64,000 bases of DNA, from the NCBI GenBank assembly GCA_017303635.1, contig JAFLCG010000003.1, positions 460,561-524,560 of the forward strand. The letters are read 5' to 3'. This DNA comes from Anaerolineae bacterium. GTDB lineage: Bacteria > Chloroflexota > Anaerolineae > Aggregatilineales > Phototrophicaceae. The notes under the pieces are model-generated. The model saw nothing but the letters and a program-made list of their open reading frames with translations, was not told the origin of the DNA and ran no database searches. The number at the start of each line of letters is the position of its first letter. Position 1 is the first letter of the stretch. Shown here piece by piece: positions 34,417 to 43,734 of the stretch. Both the position numbers and the translations under genes were made by a program.

Positions 34417-35469
34417 TTATGCGTGTGATGATTTCAAGATCGGCGCAACTTGCTCTATAAACAGGCGCATTCCTTCAGTACCGGGTGCATCCATGAACCA
34501 TAGCATAAAGTGGTTCACCCCCAGGTGCAGGTACGGCTGTATTTGAGCGATGATCTCATCTGGTGTGCCAACCAACCAGGCATCGGTTAAGTAACGCGGA
34601 TAGACATCGCTTTCGCCATTGATAAATGCGATAAAGTCAGAATCCGCAGGTGTTGACTCACCCGGCGGGGTCAGCGCCAACATATCCCGCAGATGTTCGC
34701 GGATGGCGGAACGGCTTGGTGCAACAAGGATTTGCGTCTCATAACTGATTTCGATCTCATCAATGGGCCGACCTGCACGCTGGCAGGTCGTTTTGAGCTG
34801 GGCCATGCGCTCGGTCATGGCGCCCAGACCGACTGGCACGCTGTTCCAACCTTGTCCATAACGGACGACAGCTTCAAAGGTGAGGGGGTGGGACTCGCCA
34901 AACCAGATAGGCGGGTGCGGACGCTGCATCGGCAGAGGCCAACAGACGGCATCTTTGACCTGGTAATAGTCACCGTTGAAGGTTAAAGGCGCTGCCGGGG
35001 TAGCCTGCCACAGCTTGAGCGTTAGTTCCAGTCCTTCCAGGAAATCGGCCATGCGCTCTTCAACGACATCAGGATAGTGAAGGCCGTAAGCCTGATGTTC
35101 GCCAGCTCGGGTGCCAGTATCCGCAAAGTAGATGAATCGTCCGCCTGAGAGTTGATCGAGCGTAGCGATCATCTTGGCAGCGACCGCCGGATTACGGAAG
35201 AAGTGCGCCTGATGGATGATACCCAGTTTGGCACGGTCGGTTGCCCCAGCGATGGTGGACAGTGTTGTCCAGCCTTCGAGGATCGCTTGATCCCTACCCA
35301 GCATCAGATGATCGGCTACCCAGATCGAGTCGTAACCCAATTGATTTGCTAGGCGGCCTAGTTCAAGCGCGGCGCGGCTTTCCAGCACCGGGAAGTTCGG
35401 CGTGCGGAAAAGTCCGCCACCCGGCCAGGCAAAGATCGGCACACAGTAACCAAATTGCAATGGAAACAT
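34417..35469 (-). CDS. Luciferase-like (LLM) flavin-dependent oxidoreductase
   Basis: 350 residues from the ATG at 35469, five bases after the upstream gene's stop. The (beta/alpha)8 LLM fold is marked by LGYDSIWVADHLML, LGIIHQAHFFRNPAVAAKMI, ATLDQLSGGRFIYF and PPIWFGESHP. The family uses FMNH2 or F420, and includes alkanesulfonate monooxygenases (SsuD), RutA and F420-dependent sugar dehydrogenases. In a sugar operon it could be a monooxygenase cleaving a C-S bond or an F420 dehydrogenase; which one cannot be decided from motifs alone. Confidence 0.85.
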   Translation of the reverse strand: MFPLQFGYCVPIFAWPGGGLFRTPNFPVLESRAALELGRLANQLGYDSIWVADHLMLGRDQAILEGWTTLSTIAGATDRAKLGIIHQAHFFRNPAVAAKMIATLDQLSGGRFIYFADTGTRAGEHQAYGLHYPDVVEERMADFLEGLELTLKLWQATPAAPLTFNGDYYQVKDAVCWPLPMQRPHPPIWFGESHPLTFEAVVRYGQGWNSVPVGLGAMTERMAQLKTTCQRAGRPIDEIEISYETQILVAPSRSAIREHLRDMLALTPPGESTPADSDFIAFINGESDVYPRYLTDAWLVGTPDEIIAQIQPYLHLGVNHFMLWFMDAPGTEGMRLFIEQVAPILKSSHA

Positions 35470-35474
35470 CGGCT

Positions 35475-36530
35475 TTACCCCACTTGATACCTGAGTGGCT
35501 CGCCACGTAACTGCGCCAGTACGTTCAGCCAGATATTGAGTGAGTCGTGAACCCAGGTCCATGGGCCTTGCCAGGCAGAGTGCGAGGTCAGATGAACGTT
35601 ATAGCTGAGGTCTTCATGGAGCGAATGAAGGGGGTCGTCTATCGGCAGCGGTTCCTCGTACATCACATCCAACGCCGCCCCACCGATACGCCGATTTTGC
35701 AGTGCCTCCACCAGCGCAGGTTGATCGACTAGCTTGCCGCGTGCAGTGTTGATGAACAGCGCGTCTGATTGCATCAGGCTTATTTCGCGTGCGCCAATGA
35801 TTTTCTCGGTCTCCGGCTTAATGGGGATGTGGACGCTGAGAGCATCGGCCCGTTTGAAAAGATCATCCCATTCAACGTATTCCAGATGGTATTCGGCTTC
35901 GAGTTCAGGAAAGCGCATCACATCCCAGTAGATGATTGACATACCGAAAGCGTGGGCATAGCGTGCCATCGGACGGGCAATTTCCCCAAAGCCGAGCAAG
36001 CCCAGAGTCCGGCCTTCAACAATATAGACACCCGGTATGGTCGCACCCCAACCACGTTCGACATAAGCCCGCTGAAGCATATGAAGGCGTTGAGCGTGCA
36101 TCTTCTTGTAGTGGTTGAGAAGCATGGCCCAGGCATGTTCTGCCACCACGATGTAATTGATGAGCGGGGTGGCGCAGACTGGCACACCCCGCGTCCGTGC
36201 GGCTTCCATCGGAACACCGCGGTAGTCCAGCCCCAGGTGTTGGATCAGGCGTAGCTTTTTGCCTTTTGCCAACACCTCCGGGGGAATGCGCTCCTTGTGG
36301 ACGACCAGGAAATCGAGATCAGCGATGACTGCTTCCAGTTCCGTCAGCGTGTTGAACTCATGTACCTGCGTTTCGTAATCGGCGAAGAGTTCTTCAAAGA
36401 CCGGCGCGGACTCCAGTGCCGCCGGGTCGTCTGGTTTAAGGTACTTCAGCCACTCGTTGCCGTATTGCGTCCGTAGCCGCACGCCTAGTAACACATTGCC
36501 TATGTTATCCCATACGCCAATCTGAATCAT
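35475..36530 (-). CDS. D-isomer-specific 2-hydroxyacid dehydrogenase
   Basis: 351 residues. The NAD-binding motif is GLLGFGEIARPMARYAHAFG, followed by the acidic residue in YWDVMRF. INTARGKLVDQPALVEAL and the later ALDVMYEEPLP fit the family. The catalytic His/Glu pair region near the C-terminus reads HLTSHSAW. Substrates are 2-hydroxyacids or 2-oxoacids such as phosphoglycerate or glyoxylate-type compounds. It overlaps the isomerase gene upstream by four bases. Confidence 0.9.
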   Translation of the reverse strand: MIQIGVWDNIGNVLLGVRLRTQYGNEWLKYLKPDDPAALESAPVFEELFADYETQVHEFNTLTELEAVIADLDFLVVHKERIPPEVLAKGKKLRLIQHLGLDYRGVPMEAARTRGVPVCATPLINYIVVAEHAWAMLLNHYKKMHAQRLHMLQRAYVERGWGATIPGVYIVEGRTLGLLGFGEIARPMARYAHAFGMSIIYWDVMRFPELEAEYHLEYVEWDDLFKRADALSVHIPIKPETEKIIGAREISLMQSDALFINTARGKLVDQPALVEALQNRRIGGAALDVMYEEPLPIDDPLHSLHEDLSYNVHLTSHSAWQGPWTWVHDSLNIWLNVLAQLRGEPLRYQVG

Positions 36531-37468
36531 GATACGCTCACTTCGGCCCAGGCCCGCATGAAAGTCCGCTTGCCGTTCGCCAATACTGCTAATGAGTCAT
36601 CTTCACCCGGCACTGGGCGTAGTTCCATCGAGAGGATAGGGGGGCGCCCCAGCCGTGCGCGGGCGGCTGACCAAAAACCAATTGAATTGAGTTGCCGCAA
36701 ATAGTCGACGACCTCTGGCAGGTCATTACGCCCCAGTGGATGACCGAAGCGCGGGTGAAAATCGCCATAGAGCGGCGTTCCCGGATGGTCGATGACGCAG
36801 TTGCCAATGTGGGCGTGGATCAGGTGGGGGGCAGCAGTTTGGAGGGCATGGGCGGCAGTTTCCCCCAGCAGCGGCAGGTGGCTGAGGTCAATGGTCAGGC
36901 CGAAATTCGGGCGGTTGACCGCTGCTGCCAGCGCCGCCGCTTCAGCCGTTGGGCCGATCAGTCGTTTCTTTTCTACATCCCGGTCGAAGTTTTCCAGCGT
37001 GATAAAGAGGAGTTGCTCTCGCGAGTGCGCGGCTGCGTAGTCACATAACTGCTGCAAGTCTTCAATCAGGCGGGCTGTTGTGGCAGCGCGTTCATCTGAG
37101 CCGGGGTCGAGCGGCCCCTGCACCATCGCCATGCTGGCCCCGAAGTCAATCGCCTCATCAATCAAGCCTTTCAACCGCTCAATTGCTACCCGGCGCAGGT
37201 CAGGATCGGCGCTACCTGGTTCCAGTTTTTCTAGCAGCACTGGCAAGATCGGTAGATAGACCACTTGCAGGGCGGATTGCGCCAACAGGCGTTTGGCTTT
37301 CTGGCGTACCTCTGGGTTTTTGATCGGCGCAATTTCGATAGCACCGAAGATTGAGTCATTGATGATAGTCGGCAGGGTTTCGAGAATCGGCCCTTCTCCC
37401 CCCCGACATTCTAGGAATATCAACGGATGGATAACACCAAAGTCCATCCGATGTGACCATGAAGTCAT
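36527..37468 (-). CDS. Sugar phosphate isomerase/epimerase (xylose isomerase-like TIM barrel)
   Basis: 313 residues. The AP endonuclease 2/xylose isomerase-like barrel is indicated by LLFITLENFDRD (metal Glu), GLTIDLSHLPLLGE (metal Asp and His) and HAHIGNCV, with a late Glu in LSMELRP. It differs from the second isomerase of the operon (38670-39473). It overlaps both neighbours by four bases, so it is tightly coupled. The substrate is likely a free or oxidised sugar of the operon pathway. Confidence 0.82.
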   Translation of the reverse strand: MTSWSHRMDFGVIHPLIFLECRGGEGPILETLPTIINDSIFGAIEIAPIKNPEVRQKAKRLLAQSALQVVYLPILPVLLEKLEPGSADPDLRRVAIERLKGLIDEAIDFGASMAMVQGPLDPGSDERAATTARLIEDLQQLCDYAAAHSREQLLFITLENFDRDVEKKRLIGPTAEAAALAAAVNRPNFGLTIDLSHLPLLGETAAHALQTAAPHLIHAHIGNCVIDHPGTPLYGDFHPRFGHPLGRNDLPEVVDYLRQLNSIGFWSAARARLGRPPILSMELRPVPGEDDSLAVLANGKRTFMRAWAEVSVS

Positions 37469-38673
37469 GGCGTCGTGCCTTTCAATACACTCAGTTCATA
37501 GGGTAGGTCACGGCGTGACAACACTTCATCTACAGAGATAGGGCGGCCCACTTGTTCCGCTTCTAGCAGGCCAAAGGTCAGCGCCAACGAGCGTAAGCCC
37601 ATCGCCCCAGTGACTTCAGGCGGACGATGGTCGATGATCGCCTGGACAAAATCAGCCTGCTCGATTCCCAGCAAGTTGGCGTCAATATCGGCCCACTGAA
37701 GATCATAGCTGGTCAGTCGCTCCGCGCCGAATAGCGCGGCAGTGACTGCATCCAGCGCAAATTCGGGTACCAGCCGGAGTAGTTCAGAATCCAGAATTTC
37801 AACATCCTTTCCTGCCTGTCTCTGGAGCAGGCGCAGAGGTTTTCCGGTACGGTCATTGGGGATAGCGAGTGAGCCACCGATGCCGTAAATGATGCGGCTG
37901 AAGAGCGATTCACCACGCCCGGCCATGCTCAACATCCAATTGACCAGCGCACCACTACGGAAGCGCATCACACCTACTGAAAGGTCTTCAGCATCAGCCG
38001 GGTGCAGGTTGCCCTCTGCGTCCTTACGCTTGGCATCGACGATGGCACTCAGGCCAAAGACGATATCAATCGGTCCCAGGTAGAACTCCAGGATATCGGT
38101 GTAATGCACTCCCATATCAATGACGATCCCACCACGATCCTTGCGGTGCCGCCAGGGGGTGATGATGACGAACTCACCCGCGCTGGATGAGGCTTGAGTC
38201 GCCAGGAAGGGTCGCCCGATCAACCCGCCATCCACCAATGCCTTGCCGAGGCGGTTGATTGGGTCGCGGCGGTAATTCTCGGCAACAGCCAGCACGCGCC
38301 CGGCTTTGTCTGCCGCTTCCACCAGGCGTACTCCCTCCGCTACCGTCAGGGTGATCGGCTTTTCGACCAGCACATCCACTCCAGCCGAAAAAGCTTCCAA
38401 GGCGACCATTGTATGAGTTTCCGGCGTGGTGGTGATGATAATCCCATCCAGCTTGACCGCCTTGAGCATGGTGTCAAGATCAGTATAAACAGATGGTCGT
38501 CGACCTAGCATCTCCTCGGCCTGTGTTGCCAATCGTTCACCATTGGCAGGCAGTACATCGCAGACTGCGGCCAGTTCAAATTGCATTTGCCCGGCGGCGC
38601 GGAGTTTGCTCATGCCCAGCACATGGCGGCGGCCCATTCCGCCACAACCGACTAAGCCCAGTGCAAATTTCAT
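37465..38673 (-). CDS. Gfo/Idh/MocA-family oxidoreductase
   Basis: 402 residues. The Rossmann start FALGLVGCGGMGRRHVLGMS, the EKPITLTVAEG motif and the later DMGVHYTDILEFYLG are diagnostic. Such enzymes oxidise sugar hydroxyls with NAD(P), as in inositol, glucose-fructose or 3-keto-sugar metabolism. It overlaps the isomerase genes on both sides. Together with two isomerases this suggests a 3-keto-sugar or uronate-like route, which is inference. Confidence 0.92.
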   Translation of the reverse strand: MKFALGLVGCGGMGRRHVLGMSKLRAAGQMQFELAAVCDVLPANGERLATQAEEMLGRRPSVYTDLDTMLKAVKLDGIIITTTPETHTMVALEAFSAGVDVLVEKPITLTVAEGVRLVEAADKAGRVLAVAENYRRDPINRLGKALVDGGLIGRPFLATQASSSAGEFVIITPWRHRKDRGGIVIDMGVHYTDILEFYLGPIDIVFGLSAIVDAKRKDAEGNLHPADAEDLSVGVMRFRSGALVNWMLSMAGRGESLFSRIIYGIGGSLAIPNDRTGKPLRLLQRQAGKDVEILDSELLRLVPEFALDAVTAALFGAERLTSYDLQWADIDANLLGIEQADFVQAIIDHRPPEVTGAMGLRSLALTFGLLEAEQVGRPISVDEVLSRRDLPYELSVLKGTTP

Positions 38674-39473
38674 GAGATAGTCTTCCCCGGCAAGCGCAGA
38701 TCATAGCCCAGCCCTCGTAGATAATCGGCATTGATCTGTGCGCTGTGCGCTGGCGAAACTTCGCTGGTGCTTTGCTCAATCACTACCCAACCGGCAAACT
38801 GCTGTGCTTGGAGTTCTGCCAAAATCGCCGCGAAGTCCAGCCCAATAGAACCCCGCCCCATCTCCATAAACTTGCCTGCAGCCCAATCCTTCAGATGGAT
38901 ATAGCCGATTCTCGACTGGTATTTTCGCAAGTGGGCGACTGGGTCTTCTCCAACCAATCCAATGTGCGAGGCATCCAGACACAGTTGCGTTCGCTGTGTT
39001 GCATTCAGGAGGATGTCAATCTCGGCTTCGGTTTCAATCGTGCAACCAACATGCGGGTGATACGCTAGACCCATCCCTTTATCCGCACCATAAAGAGCCA
39101 ATTCTTCGCAAGCAGTTGCCAGATTGCTATATTCGTCGGCGTTTGGCGGGCGCATCCGTAACCGTGTGCCGCCAACGAGGCCATACATCTCTGCCCCAAA
39201 GAGCGTCGCATAGTCCATCCTCCGCTTATGGATCGTGATTTGCTCCGGGCTGACAGGTACGTCCACCCCACCAAAGAGCGTGGCGACCTGCAAATCACCT
39301 AGCAGGGGCCGCAAATATTCTGGCGGGCCGAGCCAATCCAATGAGTGATCGAATAATTCGACCGCCTGCCAACCATTTGTACGGATCGCGTCAAACATGG
39401 TGGCTAAGTCTGGTTTAGTACTCCAGTTGATGGTGCTATAGGCAAAACGAAGCGGATGAGAAGAATGCGGCAT
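38670..39473 (-). CDS. Sugar phosphate isomerase/epimerase
   Basis: 267 residues. Barrel markers are FAYSTINWSTKPDL near the start, GLAYHPHVGCTIETE, LCLDASHIGLVGEDP (metal Asp and His), IGYIHLKDW and WVVIEQSTSE (metal Glu). The set resembles IolE/IolI-like isomerases and 3-keto-glycoside or hexulose epimerases. It is the first enzyme gene after the transporter genes in transcription order. Confidence 0.87.
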   Translation of the reverse strand: MPHSSHPLRFAYSTINWSTKPDLATMFDAIRTNGWQAVELFDHSLDWLGPPEYLRPLLGDLQVATLFGGVDVPVSPEQITIHKRRMDYATLFGAEMYGLVGGTRLRMRPPNADEYSNLATACEELALYGADKGMGLAYHPHVGCTIETEAEIDILLNATQRTQLCLDASHIGLVGEDPVAHLRKYQSRIGYIHLKDWAAGKFMEMGRGSIGLDFAAILAELQAQQFAGWVVIEQSTSEVSPAHSAQINADYLRGLGYDLRLPGKTIS

Positions 39474-39494
39474 AGTATGATGAAATCCTTTGCG

Positions 39495-40385
39495 TTACTT
39501 TAGACCGCTAGTTACGAAGCCTTGCACAATATACCGCTGTGCTAATAAGAACATGATAACCATTGGTAAGACCATCAATGTCGAAATCGCCATGATGTAA
39601 TCTGTGCGGGTTAGGAACAGTCCCTGGAACATGTTCAACCCCAGCGCGAGCGTATAATTGTCAGGCGAGGTCAAATAGATGAGCGGCCCAAAGAAGTCAT
39701 TCCAGATTCCCAGCACAGTGAGCAGGGCAACTGAGACCAGCGCCGGGCGCGATAGCGGCACATATATCCGCCACCAGATGGTCAAGTGGTTGGCACCATC
39801 GATAATGGCTGCTTCATCCAGTTCACGTGGGATTTGCATGTAAAACTGTCTAAGCAGGAATATGTTCAGCGCACCTCCGCCGAACCAGGCCGGGACGATC
39901 AGAGGCAGGAATGTATTTAGCCAGCCCAGTCGGAAGAACAAGATGTACAGAGGAATGAGCGTTACTTGTGGTGGTAGCATGATCGAGGCCAGCACTAGAA
40001 GGAACCATAAGCGACGCCCCGGAAACTTCAGTCGGGCAAAGCCGTAAGCACACAGCGACGAGGTAATGACCACGCCGGGTAACGTCGCTGCTACGATCAG
40101 TAGTGTGTTGGCCGTCCAGCGAGGGAAATTGGTATTCTGGTAGGTCCATGCATCAGGGTAATTGTTGGGGAACCATTCTTTGGGCAGGAAAGTTGGAGGA
40201 TAGCTGTTAATCTCATTGAAGGACTTGAAGGAGGTAGCCACCATGATAATTAATGGCAGCATGAACATAAGTGAGCCAGCGATCAGCAAGGCATAGACCG
40301 TCCCTATACCGACTTGCTTACGACGGCGGTGGGCTGCGTCGGATTGAATTCTTAGAACAGCAGGTCGGGCAGAGGCTGCACTCAT
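39495..40385 (-). CDS. Sugar ABC transporter permease (MalG/UgpE-type)
   Basis: 296 residues from the ATG at 40385, overlapping the upstream permease stop by four bases. Six membrane segments are visible, with the EAA loop reading ELDEAAIIDGANHLTIWWRIYVPLSRPAL. The C-terminus ends AQRYIVQGFVTSGLK, typical of the CUT1 family. No ATPase gene is present, so an MsmX/UgpC-like ATPase from elsewhere must serve. Confidence 0.93.
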   Translation of the reverse strand: MSAASARPAVLRIQSDAAHRRRKQVGIGTVYALLIAGSLMFMLPLIIMVATSFKSFNEINSYPPTFLPKEWFPNNYPDAWTYQNTNFPRWTANTLLIVAATLPGVVITSSLCAYGFARLKFPGRRLWFLLVLASIMLPPQVTLIPLYILFFRLGWLNTFLPLIVPAWFGGGALNIFLLRQFYMQIPRELDEAAIIDGANHLTIWWRIYVPLSRPALVSVALLTVLGIWNDFFGPLIYLTSPDNYTLALGLNMFQGLFLTRTDYIMAISTLMVLPMVIMFLLAQRYIVQGFVTSGLK

Positions 40386-41317
40386 GATTGCGTCTCCCCA
40401 TCGTAATAGACCCACAGGGGTGAACTACGGAAAATGAGTAGGGTCAGCGCCATGATGACCACAAAAATCACCCATGCCATAGCAGATGCATATCCCATCT
40501 CTAGCCATTTGAAGGCTTTTTCATATAGGTTTAGATTGTAAAAATAAGTAGATTTGACGGGTCCACCTTCTGTCATAATGAACGCTGGAACGAAGAATTG
40601 GAACGCGCCTATGAACCCGGTCACTACGTTGAAAAATATGGTGGGTGATAGCATGGGTATAGTAACTGCGAAGAACCGCTGCTGACCGTTTGCGCCGTCA
40701 ATCTTGGCGGCGTCGTAAAGTTCTTCTGGGACTTGTTGTAGACCCGCTACATAGATGATGGTCGTAACTGCCCCCGTCCACACACTCATAATGACCATTG
40801 AGAACAGGGCGGACTCTGGGGAACCAAGCCAGTTAATGGCAGGGAGCCCTATGGTCTGCAAGACGGCGTTGATCGGCCCATATTCCTTATTGAACAGGTA
40901 CCTCCATAACAGCGCGGAGGCCACGTAGGGTACGATAATCGGTAGGTAGAAAAATGTGCGAAAGATACCTAATCCGCGCACTCGCTGGGTGAGCAAGAGG
41001 GCAATGAGCAGACTAACTATTTGCCCGATCACCATATACATGACCGCGTAGCGCAGGGTCACACTCAGTGACTGTGCAAATAGTCGATCTCGCGTAAATA
41101 ACTCGACGTAATTGTCGAAACCGATGAATTGGGGTTCACCTACGATCTTGTAGTCAGTCAGGCTGTAGTAGGCCGATGCAAGCATGGGGCCAAAAGTCCA
41201 GATGACCAACCCCAACACGACTGGCAATATAAACAGGTAGCCTTCCAGTGTGTTCCGCCAGAAGAGCGGATTGCGTTTGCGGTTGTGTGGTGCGGGATGT
41301 ATTGCGAGGTCTGTCAT
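40382..41317 (-). CDS. Sugar ABC transporter permease (MalF/UgpA-type)
   Basis: 311 residues with six membrane segments. The EAA loop reads ELYDAAKIDGANGQQRFFAVTIPML, and NPLFWRNTLEGYLFILPVVLGL opens the first segment. It pairs with the downstream MalG-type permease. It lies 95 bases after the binding protein gene, in CUT1 order (binding protein, F-type, G-type). Confidence 0.93.
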   Translation of the reverse strand: MTDLAIHPAPHNRKRNPLFWRNTLEGYLFILPVVLGLVIWTFGPMLASAYYSLTDYKIVGEPQFIGFDNYVELFTRDRLFAQSLSVTLRYAVMYMVIGQIVSLLIALLLTQRVRGLGIFRTFFYLPIIVPYVASALLWRYLFNKEYGPINAVLQTIGLPAINWLGSPESALFSMVIMSVWTGAVTTIIYVAGLQQVPEELYDAAKIDGANGQQRFFAVTIPMLSPTIFFNVVTGFIGAFQFFVPAFIMTEGGPVKSTYFYNLNLYEKAFKWLEMGYASAMAWVIFVVIMALTLLIFRSSPLWVYYDGETQS

Positions 41318-41412
41318 AAGCCTGTTCGATTAGCCTTACCAATAGCTTGACCTGCTCGGTTGCTAGAGCAGGTCAAGCACCTGTGGAAGAAAGTTTGAAG
41401 TGGCTTCTTTGA

Positions 41413-42696
41413 TTAGCTACTGAGACAGGCCTGGATATTCTCGTTGGCCATATTCATGGCATCTTCAACAGAAGATACACCCAATATAGCTGCTTCCAAA
41501 GCATCTTTGATTTCCTGACTGATCTGCCCCGCATATAAGCTACCGCACTCACCGGGGAAGGCGGTGGGAAGTATGCCATTCTCACCGTTCTCAATGAAGG
41601 CAGTGATATTTTCTGGCGGGGCCGCCAGGTCAGTGATGCCCGGATCTTCTCGCAAGGAACGCAGTAGCGGCGTACCAGCATAGTTGCTTGCAATCGCCAA
41701 TTGGGCATCTGCCGAAGCCAGATGCTTCACAAATTCCCAGGCTAGTTCTGGGTTTTGTGCATTGGCAGAAACTGCATAACCGTAGGTGCCCATGCCGGTG
41801 AACTTACCCTGGGGATGGCTGGGAACAACCTGTACATCCCATTCAAATGGTTGTGGCTCCAAGGCGCGCAGGGCGGACATCAAGCCAGGGATGAAGAAGG
41901 CAGTAGCGCACTTGCCGACCACGAAACAGTTGCCGCCAGCGTCAAAGTCCAACGGTTGGGCTATGCCGTCTTTAGTCCACATATCGACATATGCCTGGAA
42001 GCCCGCCAATGTTTCCGGTGAGTTGAGTGTCACGGTTGTACCGTCTTCCGCCAGTAGCGAACCACCATGACCGGCAACAAATGGCACCACCCACGCCCAC
42101 CACTCAAAGGTTGGTAGGCCGCCGCCATTGGCGAAGCAATAATTTCCGGTGACGTCTAGGATGGTTTTACATGCTGCGGTGTAATCCACCCAGGTCCATT
42201 CCGGGGTGGGCAGCGGTGCACCGGCTGTCTCGAACATGGTCTTGTTGTAGTACATAGTGACCACATCATATGATGAGGGGATCATGTACAGGCCTTCGCC
42301 ATTTACCCGGCTCAGGCCGAGTAAGTTGTCATATATGTCGCTCAAATCAAAGTTGGTATCACCTTCTGCTAAAGGCTGCATATCGTAAACGATATTGCCT
42401 TGAGCAAATGGAACTACAAAAAGATCCGCCAACCAGATCACATCTGGCAGCGTCCCGGCAGCAGCCTGGGTGGTATAGGTTGTCACTAGGTCTGCACCAG
42501 GGATGTACTCTACTTTGACTTCAATTTCTGGGTGCAGCGCCTGGAAATTCTCCACTAGCAATTGATTGACGCGCTCAACGGCGGGATCGTTGATAGTTCC
42601 AAATCGAATCTCAGTCACCTCCTGAGCATTCGCAGCGCCGATTGCCATCAGGGCAAAGGTGAGAATTAAGACAACAAGAACCTTTAGCTTCAACAT
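41413..42696 (-). CDS. Extracellular solute-binding protein family 1 (sugar)
   Basis: 427 residues. A signal peptide covers about residues 1-24 (KLKVLVVLILTFALMAIGAANA, cut into shorter pieces: basic start, hydrophobic core, ANAQE). The family 1 pattern appears in EIRFGTINDPAVERVNQLLV, LPDVIWLADLFV and YMIPSSYDVVTMYYNK. No lipobox Cys is present, so it may be anchored another way or released. It is the first gene of the minus-strand sugar operon, divergent from the GntR regulator. Confidence 0.92.
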   Translation of the reverse strand: MLKLKVLVVLILTFALMAIGAANAQEVTEIRFGTINDPAVERVNQLLVENFQALHPEIEVKVEYIPGADLVTTYTTQAAAGTLPDVIWLADLFVVPFAQGNIVYDMQPLAEGDTNFDLSDIYDNLLGLSRVNGEGLYMIPSSYDVVTMYYNKTMFETAGAPLPTPEWTWVDYTAACKTILDVTGNYCFANGGGLPTFEWWAWVVPFVAGHGGSLLAEDGTTVTLNSPETLAGFQAYVDMWTKDGIAQPLDFDAGGNCFVVGKCATAFFIPGLMSALRALEPQPFEWDVQVVPSHPQGKFTGMGTYGYAVSANAQNPELAWEFVKHLASADAQLAIASNYAGTPLLRSLREDPGITDLAAPPENITAFIENGENGILPTAFPGECGSLYAGQISQEIKDALEAAILGVSSVEDAMNMANENIQACLSS

Positions 42697-43010
42697 GGGA
42701 ACTCCTTTTAGGGATCATCTTTGGAAAAGAATGGATACCTGCGTTTGCTGAGATCACATCATGTGACTGGAGAGTTCAACCTCCTGGTAATTGAGGACAA
42801 TTATTAATAACAGATAACAATGCCCGAAGAGGAGCCGTTCTAATCAGCATTTGTTACCGGGGATTTGTCATGGATAATGGGCATATGCAGTTTCCAAATA
42901 AACAGTTAATTGATAGAATTCAAAAAACGAATGTCGAAAGTATAAATTCGAATTTATTTCTTGTCAAATCATCCTAGTGCATTTTTGCAGCTACCTTTGG
43001 GATTGTTCAC
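42697..43010. promoter_or_regulatory. Divergent control region between sugar operon and GntR gene
   Basis: AT-rich, 314 bases, no gene. A perfect 16-bp palindrome lies at 42942-42957 (ATAAATTCGAATTTAT), 54 bases before the regulator start. A second inverted repeat, TCACAT around a C with ATGTGA, lies at 42754-42766 near the binding-protein promoter. Either could be an operator of the FadR-type regulator. No strong sigma-70 promoter stands out. Confidence 0.5.
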
Positions 43011-43712
43011 ATGAACTCAACCGCTTTCACCCCCATCGAAACTACCCGGCGCACGTTGGCTGCCCAAGTAGAGGAACGCATTCGGGATGCAATCCTCAAG
43101 CGCCAACTGAAACCCGGCGAGCGCATTGATCAGAATAAACTGGCCGATGAACTTCAAGTCAGTATGGCTCCCATCCGCGAAGCGATAAAGGGACTTGAAG
43201 CCGAGGGATTGGTTAAAATTCAACCCCGGAGAGGTGCATTTGTTGTAGAAGTTTCTATCAATGATATGAACGAATTGTATTTCACACGGCAGTTGATTGA
43301 GGGCGAGGCTATCTATCACGCGGTTCCTAATCTTACTGAGGCGGATTTCACTGAACTTGAACAGATGATTCTCGATATGCGCCACGCTACTGCCGCTGGA
43401 GATATTCCCGGTTATATTGCTCTGAACCGTCAATTTCACTTGCGATTGTACAGCAGTCTGGAAAACCAATGTTTGTTACAGGTAATCCAGATGCTCTGGG
43501 ACCGAAGTGAACTTTATCGTTATCGTTACATGTTTATGACACGGGATACCAACCGTATACATCAAGAACACGAAGCTATTCTGGAGGCCTGCCGCCATCG
43601 CAACGCTGCGCTTGCGAGAGAACGTGCGCAACAACACATTTCTTTGACTCAGCACGAACTGAGTCAACATTTGGGTGGTGAGTTTGCTCATGTCTCTGCA
43701 GAGGAGAGTTAG
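43011..43712 (+). CDS. GntR/FadR-family regulator with FCD domain
   Basis: 233 residues. The winged helix (about 15-80) has TLAAQVEERIRDAILKRQL, KLADELQVSMAPIREAIKGL and RRGAFV. The FCD domain (about 88-215) contains the metal-ligand pattern with D..H, FHLRLYSSLEN and an H in HQEHEAIL. It is divergent from the sugar operon and probably represses it until the sugar or a catabolite binds. Its last codons (QHELSQHLG region) recur as a relic at 10314-10396. Repeat copy 3 follows within about 20 bases of its stop. Confidence 0.9.
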   Translation: MNSTAFTPIETTRRTLAAQVEERIRDAILKRQLKPGERIDQNKLADELQVSMAPIREAIKGLEAEGLVKIQPRRGAFVVEVSINDMNELYFTRQLIEGEAIYHAVPNLTEADFTELEQMILDMRHATAAGDIPGYIALNRQFHLRLYSSLENQCLLQVIQMLWDRSELYRYRYMFMTRDTNRIHQEHEAILEACRHRNAALARERAQQHISLTQHELSQHLGGEFAHVSAEES

Positions 43713-43734
43713 CGCACTTTTCTGTAAATGTATT

